From contig NZ_BNAF01000001.1 in NCBI RefSeq assembly GCF_014653155.1, positions 434,001-498,000 on the forward strand: a stretch of 64,000 bases of DNA, in the 5' to 3' direction. Position 1 is the first letter of the stretch. The number at the start of each line of letters is the position of its first letter. Source of the stretch: Sphingobacterium griseoflavum (GTDB taxonomy: Bacteria > Bacteroidota > Bacteroidia > Sphingobacteriales > Sphingobacteriaceae). The notes below the pieces were generated by a model, which saw only the letters and a program-made list of their open reading frames with translations, made no database searches and was not told where the DNA came from. Positions 49,101-58,688 of the stretch are shown here, piece by piece. The position numbers and the translations under genes are program-made.

Positions 49101-52058
49101 AATGATGAAGGCATGGAGCGCGAGAGGCAGCACTGCAACATCCTCTTTATTTATATTGAAGCTGTAAACGGCTTTTCCGTTTTGGATGTCTATGGCGATG
49201 GCTTTGGCAGGTTTACCACGGCGCTTATGAAAAACAAACAGCTGCTTGGCGTCGGCGAGATCGGTTTCAAATCGCACTTGGACCTTATCGCCAACGGCAT
49301 AGCTGCTGCTGTCTAAACCTACAGTAAGGAATTCTTTGGCAGATACCCGTCGACTGACTGGATCATAAATCTGCTTGTAGCTATGAGCCCGGATGGTGTC
49401 CGTACCTTGGATGCTGATGGCCTCGATGCGGTAGTTGCCTCGCGAAAACATAATGCTATCCAAATGAATGGTATCCCTGTCGTTGCTGTTGAACTCGTAG
49501 GTCTTTACCCATGTTTTTTGCTCTTCCTGGCTGAGCAGAAGCTCGTCAAACTGCATTGGAAAATATCGCTTGTAATCCGACACGGATAGCAGATGGTAAT
49601 CTGTACGCATAAAATAGCTCTTCGACCGATCAGCAACGACCAAATCGGGCTCTTTAACTTTGTAAATATGTACCTGACCAGCAAAAGGTAGCGGTTGGCC
49701 ATTCGGATTTTTGGTGGCGATTGTGAGTTCGCTCCATCGATTTTCTGCGCTGGGAGAACCGGCCATAATGTCTATGTTCCAAGGTGTCTTCGCGTAGAAG
49801 TAGCGCTCATTTGCTGATTGCATTTCGCCGGAAGGACTGGTTACCTCAGCCGTATAACGGATAGAAAAGTTACTCTCCTGCAACATGCTGCTGTCGTTGA
49901 GCGGTACGCGTAAGTGGAATTTTCCCTGTTGGTCGGTCTGCGTCACGCTGTCCAACAAATTGTGATGGCTGTAGTTGCGGGATTGACCATAAAGTTCAAT
50001 CTTATAACGTACGTTGGCCTGCGCTATGGGCACACCCGCAAAGCTTTCGGCATGGCCAACGAAGACAGCGGTATCAAGAAGCTTATAGGTCTCTTTGTTG
50101 GTTTCAAAAGTAACTTTAAAAGTCGGTCGCTTATATTCTTCCACACGGATGTAGGTCGAATGTAATTCCTGTTTTCCAGCGAATACCTTTAGATTGAAAC
50201 GACCGCTCAGGGTTTTGAGAGGCAGTTGCAAGATGCCGTTTGCCGACCCGAAAAGGTTGGTTTCGACTTTTAGCGAGTCTACCTTTTGGCCATTGGCGTC
50301 GTGTAAATACACGGCAATCTTCTTTTGTGACAATATTTTGCCTTTTGTGGAGCTATTGTTATAGAGGATCGCTTTGAAGTAAACTTTCTGCCCGGGCCGG
50401 TAGATTGACCTATCCGTAAGGGTAATCGCCGTTTCTTCGCCCTCAAGCTCCTCGTCCATATCGTCTTCATCACCGTAATGCTCGGGTATTTCAAGATCCA
50501 TGAGGGAGATGAGATGATTTTCTGTGGGCAGTAGCAGGTCGTAATAGTCCAAATCGTCGCGATTTCGACGGTCGCTGGTTCTGTAGGTAAACTCTCCCGC
50601 TTTATTCGTCGTGAAGCTCTGTACCTTACGCGCTTTACTTTTAGGATTCGTTTCGTATAGCGCCACTTTTTTATTCGCATAGGCTTTACCCGTATTCCGA
50701 TCGATCAGGAGAATACGGTAGCGCTCATCATGGTCCGTTTCCTCGTCGAGTACCGCCGAAACAAATACATCGCTTACCGTAAAGCTGCTGTGTACGACTT
50801 CTTGGTATAAACCATCGTCTTTGAATTGTGCATTGTTGGAGAGCAGTACCGTATAATGCCCATGATCCAATGGATTGATCTTGTAAATACTATGATGATG
50901 GTAATGATCATCAAATTGACCTAAGGCAATGGATTCTTGATAGGCCAAAGGTGCGTCCAAGCGCGTTTCGTGCGTCGTGGAATCATGACGTATTTTAAAG
51001 GTCTGATAGGGGGAGTTGGCCGTATTCGTTGTTCGGAAAACCTGAATAAATAGGCTGTCGGCATTTCGCGTATTGATCTTGATTGGATGGTAGGCCTGTG
51101 CTGGGATGCGCAGGTCGTGCTGAACATCGATGGATGTTGCCCGTATTTGCTGTTCTATCTTCTCGGCCTCGACCCTCCATACTGAACTAGGGTAGGCACT
51201 AAAAACGCGCTGTACATAGTGCATGGCCTGTTTGTAGTCGGCACGTTCTTGGAATGCCGAAGCGATTCTGCTGAGTATGTAGGCATTATAAGCACTGGGC
51301 TGCTCTTCCATGATGCGGTTCAATTCCGCTAGTCGAGAAGCAATATTCCAAGAGTCGTCCAATAGCTTTTTGCTGAGGAGGTAAGAGGTCGCCTCGGCAT
51401 ATCCTGCTTGCTTGTTGAAGGCCAACACCTCCGCTTTCAATTGATCTGCCTCGCCCAAGCTGTCGCTACGCGATCGCAATACTTCAAGATATTGGTAGGC
51501 TAGGAGGTGGTATAGTGTTGGCATCAGATAGCTGTTTCGCGTATCGTCAAAGAGGGAAGACCATTGTGTTGTGAGCTCCTGCTGCAACGCCTCTTTGGCA
51601 GCTAGCGATGTGCGAAAGACGCTGTCGATGATCTGTTGTTTTTCTTCTGATGTGGCCTTGATAAAGCGATTGGAGCTGATAGGCTGAAACCGGTGGCTGT
51701 TCGATTCTAAGAATAGGGCGTAGAAATTTTTGATAACGCTGCGTTGCACGGTATCGCCCTCCTGTAGGGTGCGCTCGAAGTGCTTTTGAATTTCTTCAAA
51801 TGTCTTATCATCGGTCTTGTTTACACGAAGGGCTTGCGTTTCAGCCAAAAAGGCCCTGATGTATACATCCCGAAGACCGTTTCGCTTAGCATGCGCCTTG
51901 ATATCAGCAAGGATAGGTAGCGTCTGTTCGTAGTTTTTGATGGCAATAAGTTGCTCGATTTGCTTCCATTGACCATCAATGCCGATCCGCAGAGGTTGTT
52001 CTTGTGCACAGAGGAACATCGGTGCTAGAAGCAGTAATAACAGGAGGTTTCGTTTCAT
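46173..52058 (-). CDS. Alpha-2-macroglobulin-family protein with an embedded TonB-plug segment
   Basis: A 1961-residue protein with a signal peptide (LLLLLLLAPMFLCAQ). N-terminal helical repeats cover about 20-320. MG-type beta domains follow (AITLTDRSIYRPGQKVYFKA near 565, SFSGRFNLKVFAGKQEL-type text). Near residues 1115-1215 there is a SusC-like TonB plug stretch (SSALQGRVAGIAV, APLYVVDGEVMEQID, ATALYGSRAAGGVIIITT), then more MG domains and an alpha/alpha toroid. The thioester motif ACTEQ has Cys1453, so the bait-and-trap chemistry is probably intact. C-terminal MG domain and BIG-type ends follow. By homology it may trap foreign peptidases. The plug segment suggests attachment to a TonB-type system. 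It is monocistronic. Confidence 0.88.
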   Translation of the reverse strand: MKRNLLLLLLLAPMFLCAQEQPLRIGIDGQWKQIEQLIAIKNYEQTLPILADIKAHAKRNGLRDVYIRAFLAETQALRVNKTDDKTFEEIQKHFERTLQEGDTVQRSVIKNFYALFLESNSHRFQPISSNRFIKATSEEKQQIIDSVFRTSLAAKEALQQELTTQWSSLFDDTRNSYLMPTLYHLLAYQYLEVLRSRSDSLGEADQLKAEVLAFNKQAGYAEATSYLLSKKLLDDSWNIASRLAELNRIMEEQPSAYNAYILSRIASAFQERADYKQAMHYVQRVFSAYPSSVWRVEAEKIEQQIRATSIDVQHDLRIPAQAYHPIKINTRNADSLFIQVFRTTNTANSPYQTFKIRHDSTTHETRLDAPLAYQESIALGQFDDHYHHHSIYKINPLDHGHYTVLLSNNAQFKDDGLYQEVVHSSFTVSDVFVSAVLDEETDHDERYRILLIDRNTGKAYANKKVALYETNPKSKARKVQSFTTNKAGEFTYRTSDRRNRDDLDYYDLLLPTENHLISLMDLEIPEHYGDEDDMDEELEGEETAITLTDRSIYRPGQKVYFKAILYNNSSTKGKILSQKKIAVYLHDANGQKVDSLKVETNLFGSANGILQLPLKTLSGRFNLKVFAGKQELHSTYIRVEEYKRPTFKVTFETNKETYKLLDTAVFVGHAESFAGVPIAQANVRYKIELYGQSRNYSHHNLLDSVTQTDQQGKFHLRVPLNDSSMLQESNFSIRYTAEVTSPSGEMQSANERYFYAKTPWNIDIMAGSPSAENRWSELTIATKNPNGQPLPFAGQVHIYKVKEPDLVVADRSKSYFMRTDYHLLSVSDYKRYFPMQFDELLLSQEEQKTWVKTYEFNSNDRDTIHLDSIMFSRGNYRIEAISIQGTDTIRAHSYKQIYDPVSRRVSAKEFLTVGLDSSSYAVGDKVQVRFETDLADAKQLFVFHKRRGKPAKAIAIDIQNGKAVYSFNINKEDVAVLPLALHAFIIKNDMAELRSIHIPIKQKDKQLAIQTVTFRDKITPGQAESWRFKIKQNEDVIPAELALSMYDAALDEFEAHSFPHSFDRPHPYYYHRQEAQQHLLGDFYEETNSSNVFVGTRYQAQLYMQTPIVRSYGLWTAGRYHYVAKSLSSALQGRVAGIAVTGYSTLDEVVVIRGTASAAPNAPLYVVDGEVMEQIDMSKISPDQINSFSVLKDAAATALYGSRAAGGVIIITTKEGSKIQEQLTAAQTRSNLQETAFFFPALYTDEQGDVSVEFNSPEALSKWKLLLFAHGKNLEAGMGTFYTRTQKELMVSPNMPRYFREGDQLLLKATIQYLREEAMTGNIRLEFINPETNEVISARFLDKPTQPFAVDSKKNLTVSWAVQIPMGFSTVQVKIVAASAGFSDGEIHELAILPNRVLVSETSPLLLHPNETKQFQLETADKENLQARIQIQSNPVLEVIGALDYLNNYPYACTEQLSSKWFSLKMVQYIQQQYPAIANYFSALRSQQTESKLSENSALTELSAEEMPWIRDIKRDSEKLAALSKLFDENNTFEIAEIEKKLLKQQLETGAFPWFEGGRANVYISIRLLEIWGKVWNLDHRLVSNDMRKIAEKLMQYLDTDSLIVDKKASTSMALDYLYARHYWQGLYPLDTKQQALLTDKISQSPLLTAQHSAGIAAKSWIVNQLFGKGEQTDQLRNRIIQEVLNDTQKGMYWESNMKSYNAVSLQSYMVEAYKLNDPSKLNALTQWIYYHKQASHWQTTWMTVDAIYALLLANNPSEFVLENSVTLSVDQQAVPLEPASLGQVAKTFTRQDLQKNVELGVQNNNRRAIYGYLNHQYFANETSLSAVVNNLSISKEYQVQRDGKWIVSKSAKLGEKVKVRLIVIAGESFSNLHLKDSRPSGVEPIYQPSGYRWWQGYYFSMKDASTNYFFDRLSKGKHVYEYEVKANNAGVFQSGISTIGSMYDPSVNARASSIVLEIEE

Positions 52059-52418
52059 AATTTATAGAATATTAGTATAAATATAACATCTTTTGTTCGT
52101 TTTTTGACGGATGCAGCATGTCGCAAGATTCCATAATCGTACTCGAAATTTATTTCCAGCGCTTATATGCTATCGGGCTTTCAGCACATCAGCAGTGTTT
52201 GCAGAATAGCGGACAACCTTTCTTTTGAACGATACATAACACGCTCGCCTAAGGCTTGCTTCTTTTGATGGATGCTCTATCGTTCCATTTCGGAATTCAT
52301 GCTGGGGCGGCGTTAAGGACGGCGCAGATTTTTCTGATTTTCTCCAGTCAAGAATTGATGAGTCGCAAAACTTTTCTATATTTGGGCAATTTAAAACAAG
52401 TCTAAATAAAAGAAAGCT
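52059..52418. other. 360-bp divergent intergenic region
   Basis: It lies between the A2M gene (minus) and the siderophore receptor (plus). No gene was found. It contains A/T-rich runs near 52080-52110 and 52370-52410 that probably serve as promoters. No convincing Fur-type palindrome was recognised, although iron control of the receptor would be expected. Confidence 0.4.
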
Positions 52419-54755
52419 ATGCTGGTTGCTAGAAAACTACGTATGAATTCGTTGTTGATGGTTTTTTTATGGTGTTTCGGAACGTATGCTTTTGGACAGG
52501 ATATTGGTGTACAGGTGAAGGATGCCACAGGTAGATCGTTGGCTGACGCACATGTTTGGATGAACGGGAAATTGCAGGGCATGACAGACATGTCCGGTAG
52601 TCTGGCTTTTTCTCGACCTGTTGCCAGCAGCATAGAAGTTCGTGTTTCGCAGGGGGTCTATCCCGAGCGTGTGCATCGTGTATACCTGGACACACTGGTT
52701 TCGCCGATACTGGTCGTTATGAGCGATCAACGAAAATTGGACGAAGTTGTGGTCACAGCTGGTCGTAAGCCTGAGAGTATCGCTAATATTCCCTCATCGA
52801 TCTCTATCTTAACAGCGAAAGAGATCGAAGCACAAAGCCAAATCAGCACCAATATTGCCAGCGTATTGGGGAATACCATTCCCGGTCTTGCGGTGGCAAC
52901 CCCAAAGGGTACAAATGCTGGGCAAACGTTGCGAGGGCGGGCGGTGCTTGTGCTGATTGACGGTATCCCACAATCCACACCGCTCATGAATGGTGCGCGC
53001 GACATTCGTTCCATTGATCCGAGTGTGGTTGAACGCATAGAAGTCATAAAAGGAGCAACCTCTATTTACGGAAACGGATCTGCAGGCGGTATTATAAATT
53101 ATATCACGCGAAAGAATGATCCAAATGCGGAAGCTATTGGCGGCTTGACGACATTGCGTGGCACGGTGAATCCTGCTCACAATAAAGAAACAGAAGGCTA
53201 CCGGTTTGCCCAAACTCTTTATGGACGGCGAAACAAGTTTAGCTATACGGCCAGCGGCGCCGTAGATTACACAGGCTTGCAGCGCGATGGGGAAGGTGTG
53301 CCGCTAGGTCAAACGGATGGTCTTTCAAACAGCAGATCCTACAATGCTTTTTTAAAGCTAGGTTATGATATCGATCCAAGTTCCTCCTTACAGATCGTTT
53401 ACAATTTTTTTAATAGCCTGCAACATGCACGCTATATTAGCCAAAATGGAAAGTATGGTCAAACACCAACTATCGGGATACTTGGCGTGGATCCTGGAGA
53501 GAATACCGGGACACGCTACAACCACAATGCGATGCTGACCTATTCGAAAAATCAATTGTTTGGCCATACTTCGCTCAACGCATCGGTTTATTACAATACC
53601 TTTCGCTCTATGAACCGCTACGTCGAACGTGCCAATTCTTGGTATGGTCCCGGCCAGTCGCAGATCAACTCGGATAAAAAAGGATTCCGTGCCGACTTAA
53701 ATACACCTTTTCAATTGGGTAATGTGCTGGGCGGTGTCACCTATGGTATCGACCTATTGAATGATGTGACTTACCAAGACTTGACCGATGGACGGGTGTT
53801 TGTCCCTAAAATGGATATGTTTAATTACGCACCCTTTGCGCAGCTGACCTTGACATTTGTGGATCACCTTATCTTTAAAGGAGGAGCGCGCTACGAAGAT
53901 GCGACGGTGAAGATTAAGGATTTTGAAACCCTGCCAACAGGACCTGGCACGGAAGGAAGTATAGCGGTGCAGGGGGGAACGATACCTTATCGGGGCGTAA
54001 CCTTTAATGCGGGACTGCGCTACAACAAGTATGCATGCTTTAATCCTTTTGTGAGCTTCTCGCAAGGCTTTACCATCAATGAGCTGGGACGTATTGTGCG
54101 GAATGCCACCGATAGCGATCTGAAAAACATACAGACTGATCCTATTGTTACCAATAACTACGAAGCTGGATTTTCTAGTCAAATCAGTATTTTTAATCTT
54201 TCGGCGGCTTACTTCATTAGCACCTCGAAGCTGGGCGTCAACCTAACAGCCGACGAACGCGGTTATTTCTTTCCTGAGCGGGCGCCGGAGCGTATTCATG
54301 GGGTAGAAGTAGCCCTTGACGCGCGACTATCGTCAACCTTATCCGTCGGTGGAAGCTACTCTTATGTGGAAGGAAAACTGAAGAACGAGGATGGTACCAG
54401 AACATACCTAGGCGGTGCGCGTATTATGCCACCGAAAGCGACCGGCTATGTAAACTATGCGCCGATCGATGCGGTGGATCTTCAACTATCATGGGTGCAC
54501 ACCGGCAATCGTGATCGTTTTGAGCCCGGTACAAATGGCGCTTATCTGGGAAATCAAGGGCCGGTAAAAGCGGTAGATATCCTTAATTTTAATGCGGGAT
54601 ATCAGGTGAATAAGCAATGGTCCGTCGGCTTCGGTGTCGCAAACCTGTTAAACGAAGATTATTATACCGTGTATAGCCAATTTGCCGCAACCGATCCTAA
54701 TTACGTGAAAGGGGAGGGTGCTAACATGTCATTAAATCTGAATTACCGTTTTTAA
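52419..54755 (+). CDS. TonB-dependent siderophore receptor
   Basis: A 778-residue protein (an alternative ATG is 52443, MNSLLMVFLW). Signal peptide, then a short carboxypeptidase-like domain (residues about 30-105), a TonB-box-like DEVVVTAGRK at about 108-117, a plug domain (SIANIPSSISILTAKEIEAQ, GLAVATPKGTNAGQTLRGR, VERIEVIKGATSIYGNGSAG), and a 22-strand barrel. It ends in NLNYRF with a terminal phenylalanine. The pattern resembles receptors of hydroxamate- or coprogen-type siderophores. A PepSY-type reductase gene follows 6 bp later, which supports an iron-uptake role. The ligand is unknown. Confidence 0.92.
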   Translation: MLVARKLRMNSLLMVFLWCFGTYAFGQDIGVQVKDATGRSLADAHVWMNGKLQGMTDMSGSLAFSRPVASSIEVRVSQGVYPERVHRVYLDTLVSPILVVMSDQRKLDEVVVTAGRKPESIANIPSSISILTAKEIEAQSQISTNIASVLGNTIPGLAVATPKGTNAGQTLRGRAVLVLIDGIPQSTPLMNGARDIRSIDPSVVERIEVIKGATSIYGNGSAGGIINYITRKNDPNAEAIGGLTTLRGTVNPAHNKETEGYRFAQTLYGRRNKFSYTASGAVDYTGLQRDGEGVPLGQTDGLSNSRSYNAFLKLGYDIDPSSSLQIVYNFFNSLQHARYISQNGKYGQTPTIGILGVDPGENTGTRYNHNAMLTYSKNQLFGHTSLNASVYYNTFRSMNRYVERANSWYGPGQSQINSDKKGFRADLNTPFQLGNVLGGVTYGIDLLNDVTYQDLTDGRVFVPKMDMFNYAPFAQLTLTFVDHLIFKGGARYEDATVKIKDFETLPTGPGTEGSIAVQGGTIPYRGVTFNAGLRYNKYACFNPFVSFSQGFTINELGRIVRNATDSDLKNIQTDPIVTNNYEAGFSSQISIFNLSAAYFISTSKLGVNLTADERGYFFPERAPERIHGVEVALDARLSSTLSVGGSYSYVEGKLKNEDGTRTYLGGARIMPPKATGYVNYAPIDAVDLQLSWVHTGNRDRFEPGTNGAYLGNQGPVKAVDILNFNAGYQVNKQWSVGFGVANLLNEDYYTVYSQFAATDPNYVKGEGANMSLNLNYRF

Positions 54756-54761
54756 GGGATC

Positions 54762-55931
54762 ATGAAAAAATACATCCTTTGGTTGCACAAATGGCTGGGA
54801 ATATGTACGGGTTTGGTGGTGTTTGTTGTTAGTCTCAGCGGCGCTGTATATACTTTTCAGGATGAGCTTAAACTCCTTTGTTATCCGGATAAATATTACC
54901 TTCAAGTTGTTGGGCAGCAGCAACCAAAGCCGTTGACAGCGCTTATCGCGAATGCTCAGGCTGCCTTGCCCGCGAACGAGACAATTTCGCGTGTCGACCT
55001 CTACCCGGCAAATCACAGATCTTGGGTCTTTCGCGCTTCAGGAACCGATCCGAAAGGATTTGGACACTGGAATTATCACACCTATTACAAAAAAGTCTTC
55101 CTAAATCCGTACACGGGGGAAATCCTTGCGGTAGAAGATACGAAAAATGAATTTTTCCAGTTGTGTTTACAGCTCCATATGAACTTGCTGCTGGGTAAAA
55201 CCTACGGTCATGCACTCGTGGGGTATAGCACAGCAATTTTTGCAGTGCTATTAGTATCGGGGATGGTGCTATGGTGGCCCAAGAAATGGCGAGGTAAGCC
55301 GCTGAGGCGTGCCTTTACGCTTCATAGTGGGGCCAAATGGAAGCGGCTCAATTACGATTTGCACAACGTCCTGGGATTTTATAGCTGCTCGTTGGCTTTG
55401 CTCATTGCGGTCACGGGTTTGGTTTTTAGTTTTCCCGGGTTCAAGAAAGTATACGCCGATTTTTTCAATGCTTTCGAAACCGAGGTTGCTCGGACGGAAC
55501 CACGGGTGGAACAGACTACCGCTATAGCGCGCGATTACAAGGATCCATTAGATAATGCATTGCTGCATTTGCTGCGGCAATATCCAAGCGCCGGCATGAT
55601 GTCCATTCGTTTGCGTGACGCCGATGAACCACTGATCGACATACAGATACGCTTGGAAGAAAACCGTAGCGGTGTTTTCAAGTGGTATTATTTCCAGAAA
55701 GAAAACCTACGGGTCAACCGAGTACACCAAAGCCAAAATTTACCCCCGGGGGATAAATTGGCATCCCTCAACTACGATCTGCATACCGGAAATATCAGTG
55801 GAATTCCTACAAAGATCTTGGCTTTTATCGTCTCGCTGATATGTGCGCTATTGCCGATAACCGGTTATATCATATGGTGGCAAAAAAGACGTAAAACCAC
55901 TAAGTCAAAGGCAAAATTGAAAAAGATATAG
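54762..55931 (+). CDS. PepSY-associated transmembrane protein, siderophore-linked
   Basis: A 389-residue protein with four hydrophobic segments: TGLVVFVVSLSGAVYTFQDE near 20, GYSTAIFAVLLVSGMVLWWP near 155, YSCSLALLIAVTGLVFSFPG near 210, and ILAFIVSLICALLPITGYII near 355. The histidine-rich text HKWLGI, LHMNLLLG, HTGNI and LHNVLGF fits a haem-like or ferric-reductase-like PepSY_TM fold. It lies 6 bp after the receptor, the usual pairing in Bacteroidota iron loci. It probably helps reduce or release iron from the siderophore in the periplasm (inference). Confidence 0.88.
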   Translation: MKKYILWLHKWLGICTGLVVFVVSLSGAVYTFQDELKLLCYPDKYYLQVVGQQQPKPLTALIANAQAALPANETISRVDLYPANHRSWVFRASGTDPKGFGHWNYHTYYKKVFLNPYTGEILAVEDTKNEFFQLCLQLHMNLLLGKTYGHALVGYSTAIFAVLLVSGMVLWWPKKWRGKPLRRAFTLHSGAKWKRLNYDLHNVLGFYSCSLALLIAVTGLVFSFPGFKKVYADFFNAFETEVARTEPRVEQTTAIARDYKDPLDNALLHLLRQYPSAGMMSIRLRDADEPLIDIQIRLEENRSGVFKWYYFQKENLRVNRVHQSQNLPPGDKLASLNYDLHTGNISGIPTKILAFIVSLICALLPITGYIIWWQKRRKTTKSKAKLKKI

Positions 55932-56010
55932 GATGGAAGCAAGCTGTTTTCCCTTTCTTGAAACTATTTGCTTCACCTCACTGTTCGATATAACAGTTAA
56001 ATCGGTACCA

Positions 56011-56283
56011 ATGAAAAGAGAAGAATTAGAAAGAGGAAAGCTTATCCGGGAACGGAAAGCAGAAGACCAAACGATGGATGTTGCCTTTCATTACGTGTTG
56101 CTTAACGGTGAGATCGTTGGTGTTGGGCTCTATCACGCCGAAAACAAGGACTGTACGATCGCTATGGTCCGCGATTTTAAAGGTAATCCTTTGGGACAGG
56201 AGGAGTCGGCAGGGTATCCTACCACACAAGGTGAATTAGACGATTTGGACGACTTTTTCCACGATTTTCTGGCTCAAGACTGA
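56011..56283 (+). CDS. Small hypothetical protein
   Basis: The frame opens at 55933, 1 bp after the previous stop, but ATG 56011 (MKREELERGKLIRERKAED) gives the more protein-like 90-residue form. It is charged and probably soluble, with a mixed beta and alpha text (FHYVLLNGEIVGVGLYHAEN, TIAMVRDFKGNPLG) and an acidic C-terminus (DDLDDFFHDFLAQD). No signal peptide or family was recognised. It may be co-transcribed with the iron genes, given the tight spacing. Confidence 0.5.
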   Translation: MKREELERGKLIRERKAEDQTMDVAFHYVLLNGEIVGVGLYHAENKDCTIAMVRDFKGNPLGQEESAGYPTTQGELDDLDDFFHDFLAQD

Positions 56284-56426
56284 TGATGTCGCGCACCCGG
56301 TAGTTAGCAGGTGTGTCTATATATTTCAAGCTGCCTTAAATATGTAATTTTTTAGTGTTAAATAGCTCCTTTCTCGTGTCGGGAGCTATTTATTTTTATA
56401 TTCGAGGCTCAACAGACTATAAAAAC

Positions 56427-58688
56427 ATGAAGAAAATCCTAAGCCTTCTCAGTTTGGTATGCCTTCTACACGGACAGGAACTTAAGGTCTTAGCACAGGC
56501 CAAAAAATCTGCAGTAGATTATGTGAATCCATATATGGGGAACATCAGCCACCTCTTAGTGCCGACATTTCCCACCGTTCATCTGCCGAACAGCATGCTG
56601 CGGGTTTATCCGGAGCGGCCGGATTTTACGGGCGATGAGATCAAGGGATTGCCATTGGTGGTAACGAGTCACCGTGGCCGTTCTGCCTTCAACCTCAGCG
56701 CCACACAGGGAGAAGCTGGCCAAGCGCTTCAACATGTTTATCACTACACCTACGATAACGAAGTGATTAAACCTTACTACTATGAGGTGTCTTTATTAGA
56801 CGAACAAATCGATGTGTCATTCGCCCCTTCCCATCAGTCTGCCATTTATACCTTGGAATTTAACGACAAAGGACTACGTTCCGTGATTTTGAATGCCTTA
56901 TCCGGAAACGTGGAAGTGAACGGGAAAACAATTTACGCATCGCAACGATTACAAAACAATACCACCGTCTTTCTTTACGGCGAGTTCGATGTGGAACCTG
57001 TAGCACAAGGGATGGTTGTTGATCACGCCATCGATAAAAATAAAACGGCAGCGGAAGGACAGGAGGTTGCCGCGGCTTTTCAGTTCGCTGCAAACACACC
57101 AAAGGTCAATTTTAGGTATGGTATATCCTTTATCGATATAGAGCAGGCAAAGCAGAACCTGCGACGTGAGATAAAGGATTTTGACCTGCGAAAAGTCGCA
57201 TTAAGGGGCCGTGCTATTTGGAGCAAAGCACTGTCTTCTATTGAAGTAAAAAGTCCTTTAATAGATGATAAAGAGCTTTTTTATACATCTTTATATCGTT
57301 GTTTCGAGCGTCCCGTTAATATTTCAGAGGGAGGAAGATATTTCAGTGCATTCGACGGTAAGGTGCATGTGGATCCCCAGCCTTTTTATACGGACGACTG
57401 GATTTGGGACACCTACCGAGCCACGCACCCACTGCGCCTACTGATCGATGAACCCACAGAATCGAATATCTTGAATTCCTTTGTTCGGATGTCCGAACAG
57501 ATGGATCATTTTTGGATGCCTACCTTTCCGGAGATTACGGGAGACTCTCGCCGTATGAATTCCAACCATGGGGTGGTAACCATCGCCGATGCCTATGTGA
57601 AAGGACTACGCACCTTTGATGTAGAGAAAGCCTATGAAAGCGGAAAGAAGGCTGTGCAGGAAAAAACTTTGGCTCCTTGGTCGGCTGCACCCGCCGGATG
57701 GCTCGACCAATTTTATAAAGAGAAAGGATATATTCCGGCACTGCGTCCTGGGGAGGAAGAAACGGTGCCCGAAGTGCATAAGTTCGAAAAACGTCAACCC
57801 GTGGCGGTAACGCTTGGCACTTCGTATGACGAATGGGCGTTAGGGCAGTTGGCAACTGCGCTGAACAAAAAAGCGGATGCACAACAGTTCTTAAGTCATG
57901 CAACCAACTACCGTAATCTGTATAATAAAAAAACCGGTTTTTTTCATCCAAAGGATAAAGATGGTCGATTTATAGAACCGTTCGACTACCGCTACGCGGG
58001 TGGACAGGGAGCGCGTGCATATTATGGCGAAAACAACGGTTGGGTATATCGTTGGGATGTACCACATCATGTTGCAGATTTAATTTCGTTGATGGGTGGT
58101 AAAGATTTATTTATTAAGAATTTAAACCAAACCTTCCGCGAGCCGCTAGGGAAAAGTAAATTCGATTTTTACAGCCAATTGCCCGATCATACTGGAAATG
58201 TAGGGCAATTCTCTATGGCCAATGAGCCTAGTTTGCATATTCCGTATCTATATGCCTATGCCGGGCAACCATGGATGACACAAAAGCGCATTCACGAGCT
58301 TATCCGCCAGTGGTTTAGAAACGATCTAATGGGAATTCCTGGGGACGAGGACGGCGGCGGGATGTCGGCTTTTGTCGTCTTTTCTATGGCAGGGCTTTAC
58401 CCTGTAACGCCCGGTTTGCCGAGTTATACCATCGGTAGTCCCTTCTTTCAGGAAACCAAGATCCAATTATCGAATGGGAAATCATTTCGCATCAAAGCGC
58501 TAAACTTTTCAAAACGGAACAAATACATACAATCGGCTAAACTTAATGGAAAGACGTGGAATGCTGCCTGGATCCATCATCATGACCTGATGGCAGGTGG
58601 GGAACTTTTATTGGTGATGGGGGATACGCCAAACCGTGATTGGGCAGCGCAGTCGCCACCGCCCTCTTTCAAGATGCCAGAAAATTAA
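56427..58688 (+). CDS. GH92-family glycoside hydrolase (alpha-mannosidase-like)
   Basis: The start is set at ATG 56427 (MKKILSLLSLVCLLHG), giving a signal peptide; the frame opens at 56355. The product is 753 residues, near the normal GH92 length. The landmarks are VDYVNPYMGNISHLLVPTF, then YTDDWIWDTYRATHP near 330, NNGWVYRWDVPHHVADLI near 535, GQFSMANEPSLHIPYLYAYA near 595, and GDEDGGGMSAFVVFSMAGLYPV near 645. The usual GxxDCG-type block reads GDEDGGG here, so the conserved cysteine is replaced by glycine. GH92 enzymes are Ca-dependent exo-mannosidases of N-glycans. The change may alter specificity. It is monocistronic. Confidence 0.85.
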   Translation: MKKILSLLSLVCLLHGQELKVLAQAKKSAVDYVNPYMGNISHLLVPTFPTVHLPNSMLRVYPERPDFTGDEIKGLPLVVTSHRGRSAFNLSATQGEAGQALQHVYHYTYDNEVIKPYYYEVSLLDEQIDVSFAPSHQSAIYTLEFNDKGLRSVILNALSGNVEVNGKTIYASQRLQNNTTVFLYGEFDVEPVAQGMVVDHAIDKNKTAAEGQEVAAAFQFAANTPKVNFRYGISFIDIEQAKQNLRREIKDFDLRKVALRGRAIWSKALSSIEVKSPLIDDKELFYTSLYRCFERPVNISEGGRYFSAFDGKVHVDPQPFYTDDWIWDTYRATHPLRLLIDEPTESNILNSFVRMSEQMDHFWMPTFPEITGDSRRMNSNHGVVTIADAYVKGLRTFDVEKAYESGKKAVQEKTLAPWSAAPAGWLDQFYKEKGYIPALRPGEEETVPEVHKFEKRQPVAVTLGTSYDEWALGQLATALNKKADAQQFLSHATNYRNLYNKKTGFFHPKDKDGRFIEPFDYRYAGGQGARAYYGENNGWVYRWDVPHHVADLISLMGGKDLFIKNLNQTFREPLGKSKFDFYSQLPDHTGNVGQFSMANEPSLHIPYLYAYAGQPWMTQKRIHELIRQWFRNDLMGIPGDEDGGGMSAFVVFSMAGLYPVTPGLPSYTIGSPFFQETKIQLSNGKSFRIKALNFSKRNKYIQSAKLNGKTWNAAWIHHHDLMAGGELLLVMGDTPNRDWAAQSPPPSFKMPEN

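Noticed and set aside
52059..52418. Fur box upstream of the siderophore receptor
   Set aside because: No clear GATAATGATAATCATTATC-like site could be matched by eye.
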